Source: JAWXBR01 sp046595995
GTDB lineage: Bacteria; Bacteroidota; Ignavibacteria; Kapaibacteriales; Kapaibacteriaceae
Direction of reading: 5' to 3'
NCBI GenBank assembly: GCA_046595995.1
Contig: JBKJNB010000116.1
Span: forward strand, 1-64,000
DNA length: 64,000 bases
The translations under genes and the position numbers were made by a program. Shown here piece by piece: positions 16,965 to 25,861 of this stretch. How positions within the stretch are numbered: the first letter of the stretch is position 1; every line of letters begins with the position of its first letter. The notes beneath the pieces are model-generated. The model searched no databases, had not been told where the DNA came from, and worked only from the letters and a program-made list of their open reading frames with translations.

Positions 16965-19145
16965 ATGCGAATGCTCTTCGTTGCCCTTCTAGTTATCCCA
17001 TCTGTCCTGCTCGCACAGCCGATACGTGGTCGTGTCGTGTACAGCGACACGGATGGCGAATTGCGTCCAATCGTTGGTGCGTCCATTATCTGGAAAGGAA
17101 CATCGAAGGGCGTGTACACCGATTCACTTGGCCAGTTCGAGCTGGCTCGTAGTGGTACGAAGGACACGCTTATTATTCGTGCGATTGGCTACGCACCAAT
17201 AGAATTCGCCGCCCTCAGAGAAGAGATGCTCGTTACCATGGTGCCATCTACCACCGAGTCAGTCATTGTTGATGCCGATCAACCGACCATCCTTCGTACG
17301 ACAGAAAAGACCGAGTTTATTTCAGAGAAGCAGCTGAAGCAGGCTGCCTGCTGCTCTCTCGCCGAGTCGTTCGAAAAGAGTCCAAGTGTCGAGGTCTCGT
17401 ACAGCGATGCCGCCAGCGGTGCGCGCCAGATTCAAATGCTGGGACTTCGTGGTCTCTACACGCAAATACTGATTGAAGCCGTGCCTATGGTGCGTGCTCT
17501 TGAGATGCCATTCGGACTCGAGCACATTCCTGGACCCTTTATGGAATCGGTTAGTATTTCAAAAGGGGCTGGCACCGTAACCAATGGTTACGATGCCATT
17601 ACGGGGCTCATCAATGTCTGTTATCACAACCCTCGAACCGCGCCTGCATTGTTCGTAAACGCCTACGGCAACACAAATTCCAGAGCGGAACTCAATGTGT
17701 ACGGCGCGCAGCATGTGACGGATGAGCTAAGCACATTAACGATGTTGCACGGACGAATCATGCCGAAGGCAACAGACAATAACTCAGATGGCTTCGCAGA
17801 TCAACCAACGTTCCAACAAGTCAACGCCGTACATCGCTGGTACTTCAACAACGACAATATCGAGTGGCAAGCATTTGTGCGTGGTGTAGCCGATCGCTAC
17901 GATGGTGGGCAGTTGCCGGCGCACGCAATTGCAGGGCGTGGCCGATATACTATTGTTACGGACATCAAACGACTCGATGGCTTCATGAAGTTTGGAATTC
18001 TCGACCTTCTCGAGACGATGCCGGGCAGTGGTCTATCATTCGTTGTTGCTGGTGCCACGCACGAGCAGCGTTCAATCTTTGGCGCGAACCGAGTAACGGG
18101 TGACGAGAACTCACTTCACTTGAGGACGGTCATTGCGCTGCCATTTTCGGATGACATAAAGTTTCTCGGTGGGTTAACGTATCTCAACGACCACGTTCGC
18201 GAATCTGTATCATCTGACTCAATCGCGGCTACGTCATTCATCCGTACCGAACATGTACCCGGAGCGTACGGCGAGCTCACTGTCTCATCAATTGAATCGC
18301 TTGTGTTAATCGGCGGTCTGCGATTCGACGCACATAACCTATATGGCAGCTACATCACACCACGCATTCACGCGAAGTATTCACTTACTGAGTACACGTC
18401 CTTGCGTGCCTCTGTCGGACGCGGATGGCGAGTACCGTCTGTGATCATCGAAAACATGCCATCATTCATTAGCAGCCGCAGTCTCGTCTTCGACTCAACA
18501 TTCCGCCCCGAAGAAGCCTGGAATATGGGTGCCTCGCTCACAACCACCATTGAAATCGGTGACAGACCTATCACGTTCGACGTGGAAGTGTACAGAACTC
18601 AGTTTCAGAATCAAGTTGTGATAGACTTCGATCGTTCACCGAGTGAATTGCACATCAAGAACCTCAGTGGTGAGAGCTACGCTACAAGTGTACTCACACA
18701 GGTGCTCGCCTCTCCGTTCCCACGCGTGGATGTATTGCTAGCATATAGGTGGCAGGACGTGCAAGCCCCTTACAGCGGCACCCTTCAGCAAAAACCGATG
18801 ACGAGCAGATCGCGCATTCTCGCAACGCTTTCGTATGTCACGCCCGAGCCCGACTGGCAATTTGATGCAACGGTATCGTGGAATTCCGGTGGTCGACTCC
18901 CTACTTCAACCATCGTCGGAAGTCCAACGACGTTCGACGGTTGGTGGCGCGTGAACGGTCAGATAACGAAGAAGTTAGGACTACTCGATGTGTACATCGG
19001 GGCAGAAAATCTTACGGATTTCATTCAACAGGATGCAGTGCTGGGTGCACACGATCCGTTCGGACGAACCTTCGATGCATCACTCGTGTGGGGCCCGCTC
19101 GATCCACGCCTCTTCTACGCAGGTGTTCGCTACACAATCGAATAA
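16965..19145 (+). CDS. TonB-dependent receptor, likely metal-related
   Basis: 726 residues with signal peptide (LFVALLVIPSVLLA-Q). Residues ~20-95 are a carboxypeptidase-regulatory-like domain (GRVVYSDTDGELRPIVGASI). The plug follows (about 115-225) with QAACCSLAESFEKSPSVEVS, GLRGLYTQILIEAVPM and GLEHIPGPFMESVSISKGAG. The long barrel ends in FYAGVRYTIE. The CC in the plug and the IPGPFMESV stretch are typical of a subfamily that often sits near heavy-metal or copper genes. Here it follows a Cys-rich exported protein and faces an Fe-S protein gene. Substrate remains unproven. Confidence 0.85.
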   Translation: MRMLFVALLVIPSVLLAQPIRGRVVYSDTDGELRPIVGASIIWKGTSKGVYTDSLGQFELARSGTKDTLIIRAIGYAPIEFAALREEMLVTMVPSTTESVIVDADQPTILRTTEKTEFISEKQLKQAACCSLAESFEKSPSVEVSYSDAASGARQIQMLGLRGLYTQILIEAVPMVRALEMPFGLEHIPGPFMESVSISKGAGTVTNGYDAITGLINVCYHNPRTAPALFVNAYGNTNSRAELNVYGAQHVTDELSTLTMLHGRIMPKATDNNSDGFADQPTFQQVNAVHRWYFNNDNIEWQAFVRGVADRYDGGQLPAHAIAGRGRYTIVTDIKRLDGFMKFGILDLLETMPGSGLSFVVAGATHEQRSIFGANRVTGDENSLHLRTVIALPFSDDIKFLGGLTYLNDHVRESVSSDSIAATSFIRTEHVPGAYGELTVSSIESLVLIGGLRFDAHNLYGSYITPRIHAKYSLTEYTSLRASVGRGWRVPSVIIENMPSFISSRSLVFDSTFRPEEAWNMGASLTTTIEIGDRPITFDVEVYRTQFQNQVVIDFDRSPSELHIKNLSGESYATSVLTQVLASPFPRVDVLLAYRWQDVQAPYSGTLQQKPMTSRSRILATLSYVTPEPDWQFDATVSWNSGGRLPTSTIVGSPTTFDGWWRVNGQITKKLGLLDVYIGAENLTDFIQQDAVLGAHDPFGRTFDASLVWGPLDPRLFYAGVRYTIE

Positions 19146-19190
19146 GCGCATCGACCAGCGGAGCGCTGAGCAAATACGTTCTTGCCTGAC

Positions 19191-20984
19191 TTAGTTAAGG
19201 GGCGAGGAAAGGTGCGGAGTCGTTGGCATGTCACCCTCGATCGGACGCAGTTCGAGATCTTCAAACAGTAGATCGGGCGTTATGATTGTCGACACCAAAT
19301 ATTGAGCACCGCCAGTAATGAACGATGGCGATACGCTTGGAGCCAGGTAGTTGTGAACGGTGGTTGATTTGCCAACAGCAATGATGTCTTTGAACAACAC
19401 GGGTGCGAGCCCTGCTGACTCTACGCCGCGTACAATCTCCTCACGTCCGTCTGGATACACGCGCCATACCTCGAGCAAGCCAAGCTTGCCTTCGCCTTGC
19501 GGCAGCGGAAAATCGGGTCCGGCAACGGCATATAATCCCGTAAACAACAGATTCTGATTTAATGCTTTGCGAATGATGATTCCGTACGGTAGATCTCTGT
19601 CTTTAACCATCTTCATCATGCGTGCCCTGAGTGCAGCCGCACTTAACTGGCGTTTGTTATCGCGCGCTTCAAATTCTATTACACTTAGCATTGCGGCACC
19701 GCCACGTTGGTGACCGTTGCTAGCCGAAATGCGCTTCGTTGGTACACGTGACGATAGTAACGTTTTCAAGTATCCATTGTCGACAAGACGCACGTCTTGC
19801 GCTTGAATGCCGTCGTCATCAATGTCGTAATGTCCCGCAACTGGACGTCCGCTGTCCTTTACACGCAATGGCACCGCACGTACACTTAGCCACTCGGGTA
19901 ACACGCGAGCACCGATCTTGTTCTGAAATGCCAGGTACCGATCGTTCGCCGAAAAACCGCCATCGGAAAGGGGCTGACGCTGAGCAACGAGATTTGGGGC
20001 GAATACCTGCGCAATAATTTCGCCAGCAGCCTGACCTTCGAAGAGTATTGGACCCGAATACGCATCGATCGTAGATGCTTGCATGGCTTTCGTCAGCAAA
20101 TCGCCTACAATTACACCCGCACGAATGAGCGAATCTCGTGAAGGAAAATCATCGGGTGTAATTCCGTACGCAGCATAGGTGTTGCCAACGGGCATGCCAT
20201 CCGGCGCCTGGCCGGAAGCCACGATCTCGAACCCGGCAAACGATTCGAACTTGTGCATGCGACGTCCTTCAGACGTTAGAAGCAATGTCTCTTCCGGCAC
20301 GTATTCGGTGCCAACGCGGACGGACTGGACTCCAGGCGCGGAGCGGAATACAGCACTTACATCACTACAAAGATTTTGGAGTGTGGTTACATCCCATTTG
20401 CGGTCGACTCCTGTCACATTAATTAGGGTCTCTGGCAGTAGATATCCGAAATCCCACGTCGTGTCTGTACGCGTACGATTCTTGAGTGAACCTTCCTTTT
20501 TCGCATACAACTCAACAGCCTGCTTGTAACACGCGTCAGTTGCAAGCCACAACTCACGACGCAAACTGTTGTATGTGTATTCGAAAGGAATACGGCGAGT
20601 TCTAAATGCCTCTTCATCATCGCTCGAACCAAAGAAGCCCAGACTTACATCGAAGTAGTTCGTGTTGTCAAACTTCGGCCCGCCAACGCGCACTGCTACC
20701 GAAAGAATCGCGACGGTGCCTGTATCCACATCCTGCACATCCCCGAGCGTGCTATGAACGGAGATACTTTTTCGAATTGAAAGCGAGTATGTCATGTGAT
20801 ATGCCCGCGGAAGATCACCGAGTTGTAGCTCACGCATATTCCGTTGCATTTCGTCCTGCATCGCGCGGTACACCATTTCTTCGTCGATAGCCGCAGTCGT
20901 TGTTATGGCTACAGCGAACATTGTTGCGGAGAACACCACGAACGTAAGACACGTCCGTACGAGCGTTGTCATTGTTGGCCTCAT
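19191..20984 (-). CDS. Exported TldD/PmbA-fold protein lacking the metal site
   Basis: 597 residues from ATG 20984, which has GGAGG 6 nt upstream and overlaps the tldD stop (ATGA). A signal peptide is present (CLTFVVFSATMFAVAITTTAA). It aligns in order with the upstream TldD: DAYSGPILFEGQAAG matches ETYSGPAILSGRSAG, but HEIFGH is replaced by AQVFAP, so both histidines and the Glu are lost. It should therefore be the non-catalytic partner, as TldE is for TldD. Such pairs cleave small peptides cytoplasmically in E. coli; this pair appears to be exported. The C-terminal QYLVSTIITPDLLFEDLEL is family-typical. Confidence 0.75.
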   Translation of the reverse strand: MRPTMTTLVRTCLTFVVFSATMFAVAITTTAAIDEEMVYRAMQDEMQRNMRELQLGDLPRAYHMTYSLSIRKSISVHSTLGDVQDVDTGTVAILSVAVRVGGPKFDNTNYFDVSLGFFGSSDDEEAFRTRRIPFEYTYNSLRRELWLATDACYKQAVELYAKKEGSLKNRTRTDTTWDFGYLLPETLINVTGVDRKWDVTTLQNLCSDVSAVFRSAPGVQSVRVGTEYVPEETLLLTSEGRRMHKFESFAGFEIVASGQAPDGMPVGNTYAAYGITPDDFPSRDSLIRAGVIVGDLLTKAMQASTIDAYSGPILFEGQAAGEIIAQVFAPNLVAQRQPLSDGGFSANDRYLAFQNKIGARVLPEWLSVRAVPLRVKDSGRPVAGHYDIDDDGIQAQDVRLVDNGYLKTLLSSRVPTKRISASNGHQRGGAAMLSVIEFEARDNKRQLSAAALRARMMKMVKDRDLPYGIIIRKALNQNLLFTGLYAVAGPDFPLPQGEGKLGLLEVWRVYPDGREEIVRGVESAGLAPVLFKDIIAVGKSTTVHNYLAPSVSPSFITGGAQYLVSTIITPDLLFEDLELRPIEGDMPTTPHLSSPLN

Positions 20985-22723
20985 TGTCCACCTCCTTGCG
21001 TCGTCGTCGGGTCGGAAAGGATAGGGGGCTTTGCTTGGGACTTCTGTTTCTTTTGTACTTCTATAGTAGAAACAAGAAGACTTGGTGAACTCGCCGACAC
21101 AGGCACGCCACCCGACTCGGCACCACACACACCATTAAAGATTCCCATGTCGTCTGCCGCCGTCACGATGTTGTTGAACGTTGTAAGCGGTGTGCCAATC
21201 AAGTCGACGCCACGCACGAGTTCGTCGGGCCTACCATCCGCGAAAATCTTGTACACCACAAGTGGTTGTACGTTAAATGCGTTTGGTACCGTGCGACCGG
21301 TGAATGTAAAGCCACCCTGAATGTCATCGAACAACAGACCATACTCCTTGTTCTGTTTCAAACATTCTTTGCGCAGTAATGCCCTTAAGGAGTCGTAGGA
21401 GACGGTCGTCTTCGCCTGAACCATAAGGTTCGACTGACGAGATACGGGACGTAGGCCCGGCTGCCGCCTGCCGTGGCCATTCGATTGCGGGAATCCTTCG
21501 ATTGGCGAACGTGACATCAGAAAGTTCTGAAACACTCCATCTTTCACAGCTACGACACGTTGTGCAGGAATGCCTTCATCATCGTAAGCAAATGCACCAA
21601 CAATATCTTTACCAGCAAGCGTTTTTTGTGTTGGATCGAACACCACGTCGATAAACGACGGCAATATCTTCTTGCCCAGGAAGGCTTTGAACGTCTGGCT
21701 GGAATTCGCGTCTTTCTGACGGTGCCCTTCGGCGCGATGGCCAAAGATTTCGTGAAAGAAAACGCCTGCAGAGCGTCCGGATAGAATCGCCGGACCAGAA
21801 TATGTCTCTGCCAGCGGTGCTGTTCGAAGGCGAATCGCCTGGGCAATCATGTTCTCGATGTCCGTTCGAATCGTCGCTTCGCCTGGGAGTCTATCCAATG
21901 AATAAGCAGAGTAGCTTCTGTATAACGGTAGACTCATGCCATCATCGGCTTTCGTCTTCACGATAACAAACATTTTTACAATTGGTTCAACGTGCTGAAG
22001 AATGGTTCCTTCGCTGTTTACGAAGTACTTAACGACTTGGTCGAATTGCAACGACACGCGGCCGGTGTAAAGCTCAGGATGGCCAACGCATAGCGCAGAC
22101 AGTCTGCGCACGCGATCGCGCCAATCGGTTGTATCGAATGACGCTATGACAAACGGTTGAATAAACGTTGTGGCTTTTTCTGTGGAATGGTCAGCAGACG
22201 TGTCCTCTTCACGCACCTTTACCTGAAGATTAGTCTTCACCTTGCCTAACCGCTCAACGGCCGACTTGTACATTCTATCAGTGGCAAGCCAGACAACCGT
22301 GCGCAACGCGCGTTCGTCGTTACCCATTGGTAACTCCATAGCCCGCATTCCTCGGCCCATTTCAAATGCAACACCACGGATACTACGTGTGTTGTCGAGC
22401 TGGTGCAAGCCAACACGCAGATCTATGTCAAGGATGCGATTGGCAGATGTGCTTTCACCGTCGATAGCACCGAACGATGCTGAGACCGAAGCAGTGTGCG
22501 TCTCTGTAACTGCGTAGGACACGAAGTAGGGTGGTGACGGCTTGGTCTGCAGTTCGCGCATCGTTCGGTCGAGCTCTGTCTTTAGAGCACGAAGAACAGC
22601 GCTTTCTTGTGCGGATAACGCTGCAGCAGATAAAAGCAGAAAAAAGACTACGGATAGATGACTACGTCGTGATCGGCTTGAGAATGGTTTTGCTAACAAT
22701 GTGAAGATCCTTGTCCAATTCAT
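20981..22723 (-). CDS. Exported TldD-type metallopeptidase
   Basis: 580 residues with an Arg-rich n-region and hydrophobic stretch (HLSVVFFLLLSAAALSA-Q). It carries the TldD metal motif HEIFGH at residues 324-329, followed by the family's DDEGIPAQRVVAVKDGVFQN and the tail PSLLVSTIEVQ. The family forms a closed dimer in which TldD is the peptidase and TldE its inactive partner; the next gene supplies such a partner. Export is unusual for the classic E. coli pair. The start overlaps the gpmA 3' end by 62 nt, which is long, so a start inside the signal region cannot be excluded. Confidence 0.8.
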   Translation of the reverse strand: MNWTRIFTLLAKPFSSRSRRSHLSVVFFLLLSAAALSAQESAVLRALKTELDRTMRELQTKPSPPYFVSYAVTETHTASVSASFGAIDGESTSANRILDIDLRVGLHQLDNTRSIRGVAFEMGRGMRAMELPMGNDERALRTVVWLATDRMYKSAVERLGKVKTNLQVKVREEDTSADHSTEKATTFIQPFVIASFDTTDWRDRVRRLSALCVGHPELYTGRVSLQFDQVVKYFVNSEGTILQHVEPIVKMFVIVKTKADDGMSLPLYRSYSAYSLDRLPGEATIRTDIENMIAQAIRLRTAPLAETYSGPAILSGRSAGVFFHEIFGHRAEGHRQKDANSSQTFKAFLGKKILPSFIDVVFDPTQKTLAGKDIVGAFAYDDEGIPAQRVVAVKDGVFQNFLMSRSPIEGFPQSNGHGRRQPGLRPVSRQSNLMVQAKTTVSYDSLRALLRKECLKQNKEYGLLFDDIQGGFTFTGRTVPNAFNVQPLVVYKIFADGRPDELVRGVDLIGTPLTTFNNIVTAADDMGIFNGVCGAESGGVPVSASSPSLLVSTIEVQKKQKSQAKPPILSDPTTTQGGGQ

Positions 22724-23282
22724 AGGTAATAGGTATGCCGGTTGGAATCTCGATTGCGACTATAGCATCAGGCGTTAAGTCTTCTAGGAGCATAATCAGC
22801 GCTCGTAACGAGTTGCCATGTGCAACGATCAAAATGTTCTTGTCTTCACGAAGAAGGGGTGCAATCTGCGTTTCAAAGTATGGCTGCACCCGGTCGCGTG
22901 TATCCTTCAGTGACTCGCCATTGGGAGGACTGATATCGTAACTGCGACGCCATGTATGAACTTGCTCAACGCCATACCGGTCGCGGGTCTCTTGCTTGTT
23001 CAGCCCTTGCAGATCGCCGTAGTTGCGTTCATTAAGCGCTTTATCGCGAAACGTCGGTACGTCATTACGTCCCGCAGTTACCAGGGCAAGATCTGCAGTC
23101 TTTATAGCGCGTTGAAGCACAGATGTAAACAGCACGTCGAACGGTACATCCTTCAGTAACTCGCCAACTGCAGTTGCTTCAAGTTCACCTTTCGGTGAGA
23201 GACCGATGTCGTGCCATCCAGTGAAACGGTTTTCAAGATTCCACTGCGACTCTCCGTGTCGAACTAATGTTAGCCTAGGCAT
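22662..23282 (-). CDS. gpmA: 2,3-bisphosphoglycerate-dependent phosphoglycerate mutase
   Basis: 206 residues. The N-terminal LTLVRHGESQWNLENRFTGW holds the phosphohistidine RHG, the catalytic Glu sits in LNERNYGDLQGLNK, and the second His in IVAHGNSLRAL. It interconverts 3- and 2-phosphoglycerate in glycolysis, in the cytoplasm. It overlaps the upstream epimerase by 8 nt and the downstream tldD by 62 nt, so it is embedded in a long minus operon. Confidence 0.95.
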   Translation of the reverse strand: MPRLTLVRHGESQWNLENRFTGWHDIGLSPKGELEATAVGELLKDVPFDVLFTSVLQRAIKTADLALVTAGRNDVPTFRDKALNERNYGDLQGLNKQETRDRYGVEQVHTWRRSYDISPPNGESLKDTRDRVQPYFETQIAPLLREDKNILIVAHGNSLRALIMLLEDLTPDAIVAIEIPTGIPITYELDKDLHIVSKTILKPITT

Positions 23283-23715
23283 TACGTAGTTCCTTCCGTA
23301 CCGACGGATCGTTGCCCGCAGGTGTGCAGAGTTCCATCAACACACCACCAGTGGTCTTTGGATGGAGGAATGCTATGAGCATCTCATGTGCACCCAGGGT
23401 CGGTGCTGGTTCAATGATTGCAATGGCGTTCGACGCAAGGCGAGTTAGATCGTCGGTAAGTGTGTCACTGCGAAAGGCAATGTGGTGGATGCCTTCACCG
23501 CGCTTTGCAATAAACTTTGCAATAGGCGAAGCTTCAGACAAAGGCGCAGTCAGCTCTATGCGCACACCGCCAACATCAAACGAGGCCACGTCCACACCTT
23601 GGTCTTCAACACGTTCGCGGTGAAATTCTTTGACGTCGAACAAGGTGGCGTAGAGCTCCATACTCGCGTCTATATCACTCACTGCAATTCCGATGTGATC
23701 GATAGCGGTTAGCAC
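23275..23715 (-). CDS. mce: Methylmalonyl-CoA epimerase
   Basis: 146 residues of the VOC fold: IDHIGIAVSDIDASMELY at the start and GEGIHHIAFRSD at mid-protein carry the metal-binding His residues; ELTAPLSEASPIAKFIAKRG is diagnostic. It racemises (R)- and (S)-methylmalonyl-CoA between propionate metabolism and the TCA cycle. The mutase subunits are not in the window. It overlaps both neighbours by a few bases. Confidence 0.9.
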   Translation of the reverse strand: MLTAIDHIGIAVSDIDASMELYATLFDVKEFHRERVEDQGVDVASFDVGGVRIELTAPLSEASPIAKFIAKRGEGIHHIAFRSDTLTDDLTRLASNAIAIIEPAPTLGAHEMLIAFLHPKTTGGVLMELCTPAGNDPSVRKELRNA

Positions 23716-24503
23716 TCTTGAACAATCGTTACGTGGCGAAGTTCAGTAGCACGAGCAAGATCGGCGGCGGTGTTAATACCGTGTACTTCTTCCCAGCGCT
23801 GTGTGTGAAATGCCTCTACTCGAGCGCCGTCAGATTTGAGTATTCCGACGATGTCGGTAAGGTAGTATTCGTTTTGCGCATTCGCATTTCGAACGCGATC
23901 GAGCGCATCAAACAGTGGTTTTGTACGAACGACATAAACGCCCGAGTTGATTTCAGTCAGAGCGGCTTGTGAAGATGTTGCGTCCTTCTGTTCGACAATG
24001 GATTGCAATTCGCCTCCGCTGTCTCGAACGATGCGTCCGTACCCAGCCGGATTCGGAACGGTGGTGCTAAGTACGGTAAGTGTCGCAGCACTCTTCACAT
24101 GATGCTCTAAAAGCGCAGCAAGCGTTGTGCTGGTCAGAAGAGGTACGTCGCCCGACAGGATTAGAACGTTTGAAGCTGCATCGCCGCCGCTGCCCAACTT
24201 GCTGACAACACTATCCTTCGCCTGCTGTACAGCGTGGCCAGTACCGAGCTGTTCCGACTGCAATACACACGTGGCATCGGGATAGGCTGACGATACGAAC
24301 GCGCGAACCGCATCATGTTGATGTCCGACGACAATAACAAGGGCAACAGGCTTTAGACTCGATGATTGTTCGATGACGTATTGGAGAAGGGGCTTACCGT
24401 CGAGCAACGTAAGGACCTTGGCGAGGTCGGGATTTCCCATCCGCTTACCCTTGCCTGCTGCCATGATGACAACGGCAAGATTATGACCTTGCGTGAGTGC
24501 CAT
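23709..24503 (-). CDS. GlmU-N-like sugar nucleotidyltransferase
   Basis: 264 residues from the ATG of a TGATG overlap with panD. Pyrophosphorylase motifs: VIMAAGKGKRMGNPDLAKVL, QLGTGHAVQQA, ILSGDVPLL, YGRIVRD, EINSGVYV and NAQNEYYLTDIV. These match the uridylyltransferase half of GlmU, which makes UDP-GlcNAc. The C-terminal left-handed beta-helix acetyltransferase half is absent, so either a separate enzyme acetylates GlcN-1-P or the substrate differs. Confidence 0.8.
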   Translation of the reverse strand: MALTQGHNLAVVIMAAGKGKRMGNPDLAKVLTLLDGKPLLQYVIEQSSSLKPVALVIVVGHQHDAVRAFVSSAYPDATCVLQSEQLGTGHAVQQAKDSVVSKLGSGGDAASNVLILSGDVPLLTSTTLAALLEHHVKSAATLTVLSTTVPNPAGYGRIVRDSGGELQSIVEQKDATSSQAALTEINSGVYVVRTKPLFDALDRVRNANAQNEYYLTDIVGILKSDGARVEAFHTQRWEEVHGINTAADLARATELRHVTIVQEC

Positions 24504-24898
24504 CAATTATGATGGACCATTGATGTGTATGGCTCGACGGTGCGTGCTGTTGACTGAATCTCATTGTTCGCGTCTACAAGAACCACCATGGGTTGCCATG
24601 CACGCGCCTCTGCGTCTGGCAAGGTCGTGTAGGAGATAATGATTACCTCGTCACCAATTTGCCCCTTACGCGCAGCGGCCCCATTCAAGCATATGTCTTT
24701 GCTACCCCGTGTACCTGGGATGACGTACGTCTCGAAACGTTCGCCGTTGTTGATGTTTACCACGGCAACCTTCTCATAGGCGAGCAGATCGGCGGCTTCC
24801 ATCAAATTCTCATCGATCGTGAGACTGCCTTCGTAGTACAGATCTGCCTGCGTGATGCGAGCACGATGGATTTTCGATTTGAACATGACGCGATTCAT
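24503..24898 (-). CDS. panD: Aspartate 1-decarboxylase
   Basis: 131 residues. It begins NRVMFKSKIHRARITQADL and has the self-processing Gly-Ser site in YYEGSLTID (cleavage gives a pyruvoyl group), then YVIPGTRGSKDICLNGAAAR. It makes beta-alanine for pantothenate and CoA. It is the first gene of the minus operon down to 19191. A -7-like element lies at 24925-24932, 26 nt before the ATG. Confidence 0.95.
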   Translation of the reverse strand: MNRVMFKSKIHRARITQADLYYEGSLTIDENLMEAADLLAYEKVAVVNINNGERFETYVIPGTRGSKDICLNGAAARKGQIGDEVIIISYTTLPDAEARAWQPMVVLVDANNEIQSTARTVEPYTSMVHHN

Positions 24899-24924
24899 AA
24901 TGTACCTCAGACAGAATACAGGCT

Positions 24925-24932
24925 CAAAATTA
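24925..24932 (-). promoter_or_regulatory. Bacteroidota-type -7 element (TAATTTTG) for panD operon
   Basis: The octamer fits TAnnTTTG on the minus strand, 26 nt before the panD ATG in the 86-bp divergent gap. Confidence 0.45.
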
Positions 24933-24971
24933 CCGAAACGCAGGCTTCAGACGTACCAGAAGCGGTGTTCG

Positions 24972-24979
24972 TATGTTTG
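24972..24979 (+). promoter_or_regulatory. -7 element (TATGTTTG) directly before ATG 24985
   Basis: The octamer ends only 5 nt before ATG 24985. If it is a promoter, transcription would begin at or next to the start codon, a leaderless mRNA. It also argues against the upstream ATG at 24973, which lies inside the element. Confidence 0.4.
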
Positions 24980-24984
24980 TCGCC

Positions 24985-25314
24985 ATGAAGATTTCATTGT
25001 CAAGACTGGCCCACGCTCGAAGCGGCGATAAGGGCGATGCCGCAAACTGCGGCGTAATTGCCTATCGGGAAGAGTGGTTTCCAGTCCTTCGCGATGTGCT
25101 GACTACGGAGCGCGTGAGGCGTCACTTCGAAGGAATTTGTCTCGGACCCGTAGAACGGTTTGAGCTTCCGAACTTATGGGCACTCAATTTCATATTACAC
25201 GACACGTTGGGCGGAGGTGGCACGGTATCGTTGAAGCTCGACGCGCAGGGTAAGACGATTGCTACAGCAATGCTGCTGATGGAAGTCGAAGTCCCCGACA
25301 CGTTGTTTGACTAG
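24985..25314 (+). CDS. AtuA C-terminal-domain-like protein
   Basis: 109 residues. The start KISLSRLAHARSGDKGDAAN and the later NLWALNFILHDTLGGGGTVS match the small domain found at the end of AtuA (acyclic terpene utilisation) proteins and as stand-alone proteins. In many bacteria the stand-alone form accompanies an acyl-CoA or DUF1446 gene, which is not seen here. No ribosome-binding site precedes the ATG; a -7-like octamer is only 5 nt upstream. Role unknown, probably cytoplasmic. Confidence 0.7.
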   Translation: MKISLSRLAHARSGDKGDAANCGVIAYREEWFPVLRDVLTTERVRRHFEGICLGPVERFELPNLWALNFILHDTLGGGGTVSLKLDAQGKTIATAMLLMEVEVPDTLFD

Positions 25315-25763
25315 CGTTGTGGCGCAAGGGGGTTGTTAAGACCGCAGGCCGCCTCGATTCGCACCATGATTGGTCGCATCCACTCTTTGACGTCTTCGCC
25401 CGAGTAACGCTTGTCCCATGTTTGCTTGATGTCACTGCCATCCATGCGATACGAAACAGACCATACGTAAATGCGTACAGAGTCGCCAGTATGCTGCACG
25501 TCCCACGTGCGAGTGAGACCCGTATAGCGGTAGGCCACTTGCTCTACGCTGTCACGAGCGACGACGGTTCCTGAGTCAGGGCTGGAACTGACAACAACGT
25601 AGCCATTCTGGTCAAAGATTTCAACCAGCTGCTTGACGTACTCTTTACGATCTGTTGAGCAACGCATGACAATCGGCCGAGGTTTGTCCAAATAGTTGCA
25701 CGCAGACAACAGGAACGTCGCCGAAAATAGTCCCAGTACCATCCGCATGGAAAACCTCTGCAT
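25311..25763 (-). CDS. Small lipoprotein of unknown function
   Basis: 150 residues from ATG 25763, with AAGGAG 6 nt upstream. The N-terminus is a lipoprotein signal with lipobox LLSAC (MVLGLFSATFLLSAC). The mature part has a segment DRKEYVKQLVEIFDQNGYVV followed by beta strands (VAYRYTGLTRTWDV, RIYVWSVSYRM), a small alpha/beta fold. No family recognised. Probably lipid-anchored in the envelope. Its 3' end overlaps the convergent AtuA-like gene by 4 nt. Confidence 0.65.
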   Translation of the reverse strand: MQRFSMRMVLGLFSATFLLSACNYLDKPRPIVMRCSTDRKEYVKQLVEIFDQNGYVVVSSSPDSGTVVARDSVEQVAYRYTGLTRTWDVQHTGDSVRIYVWSVSYRMDGSDIKQTWDKRYSGEDVKEWMRPIMVRIEAACGLNNPLAPQR

Positions 25764-25861
25764 CCAATTCTCCTTCTGTGAGCGATCTTGCAAGTTATGA
25801 AACGACCGACGACGGAGTGAATGACAACCGATTGGAATTGACGTTACATGAAATGTCGCAT

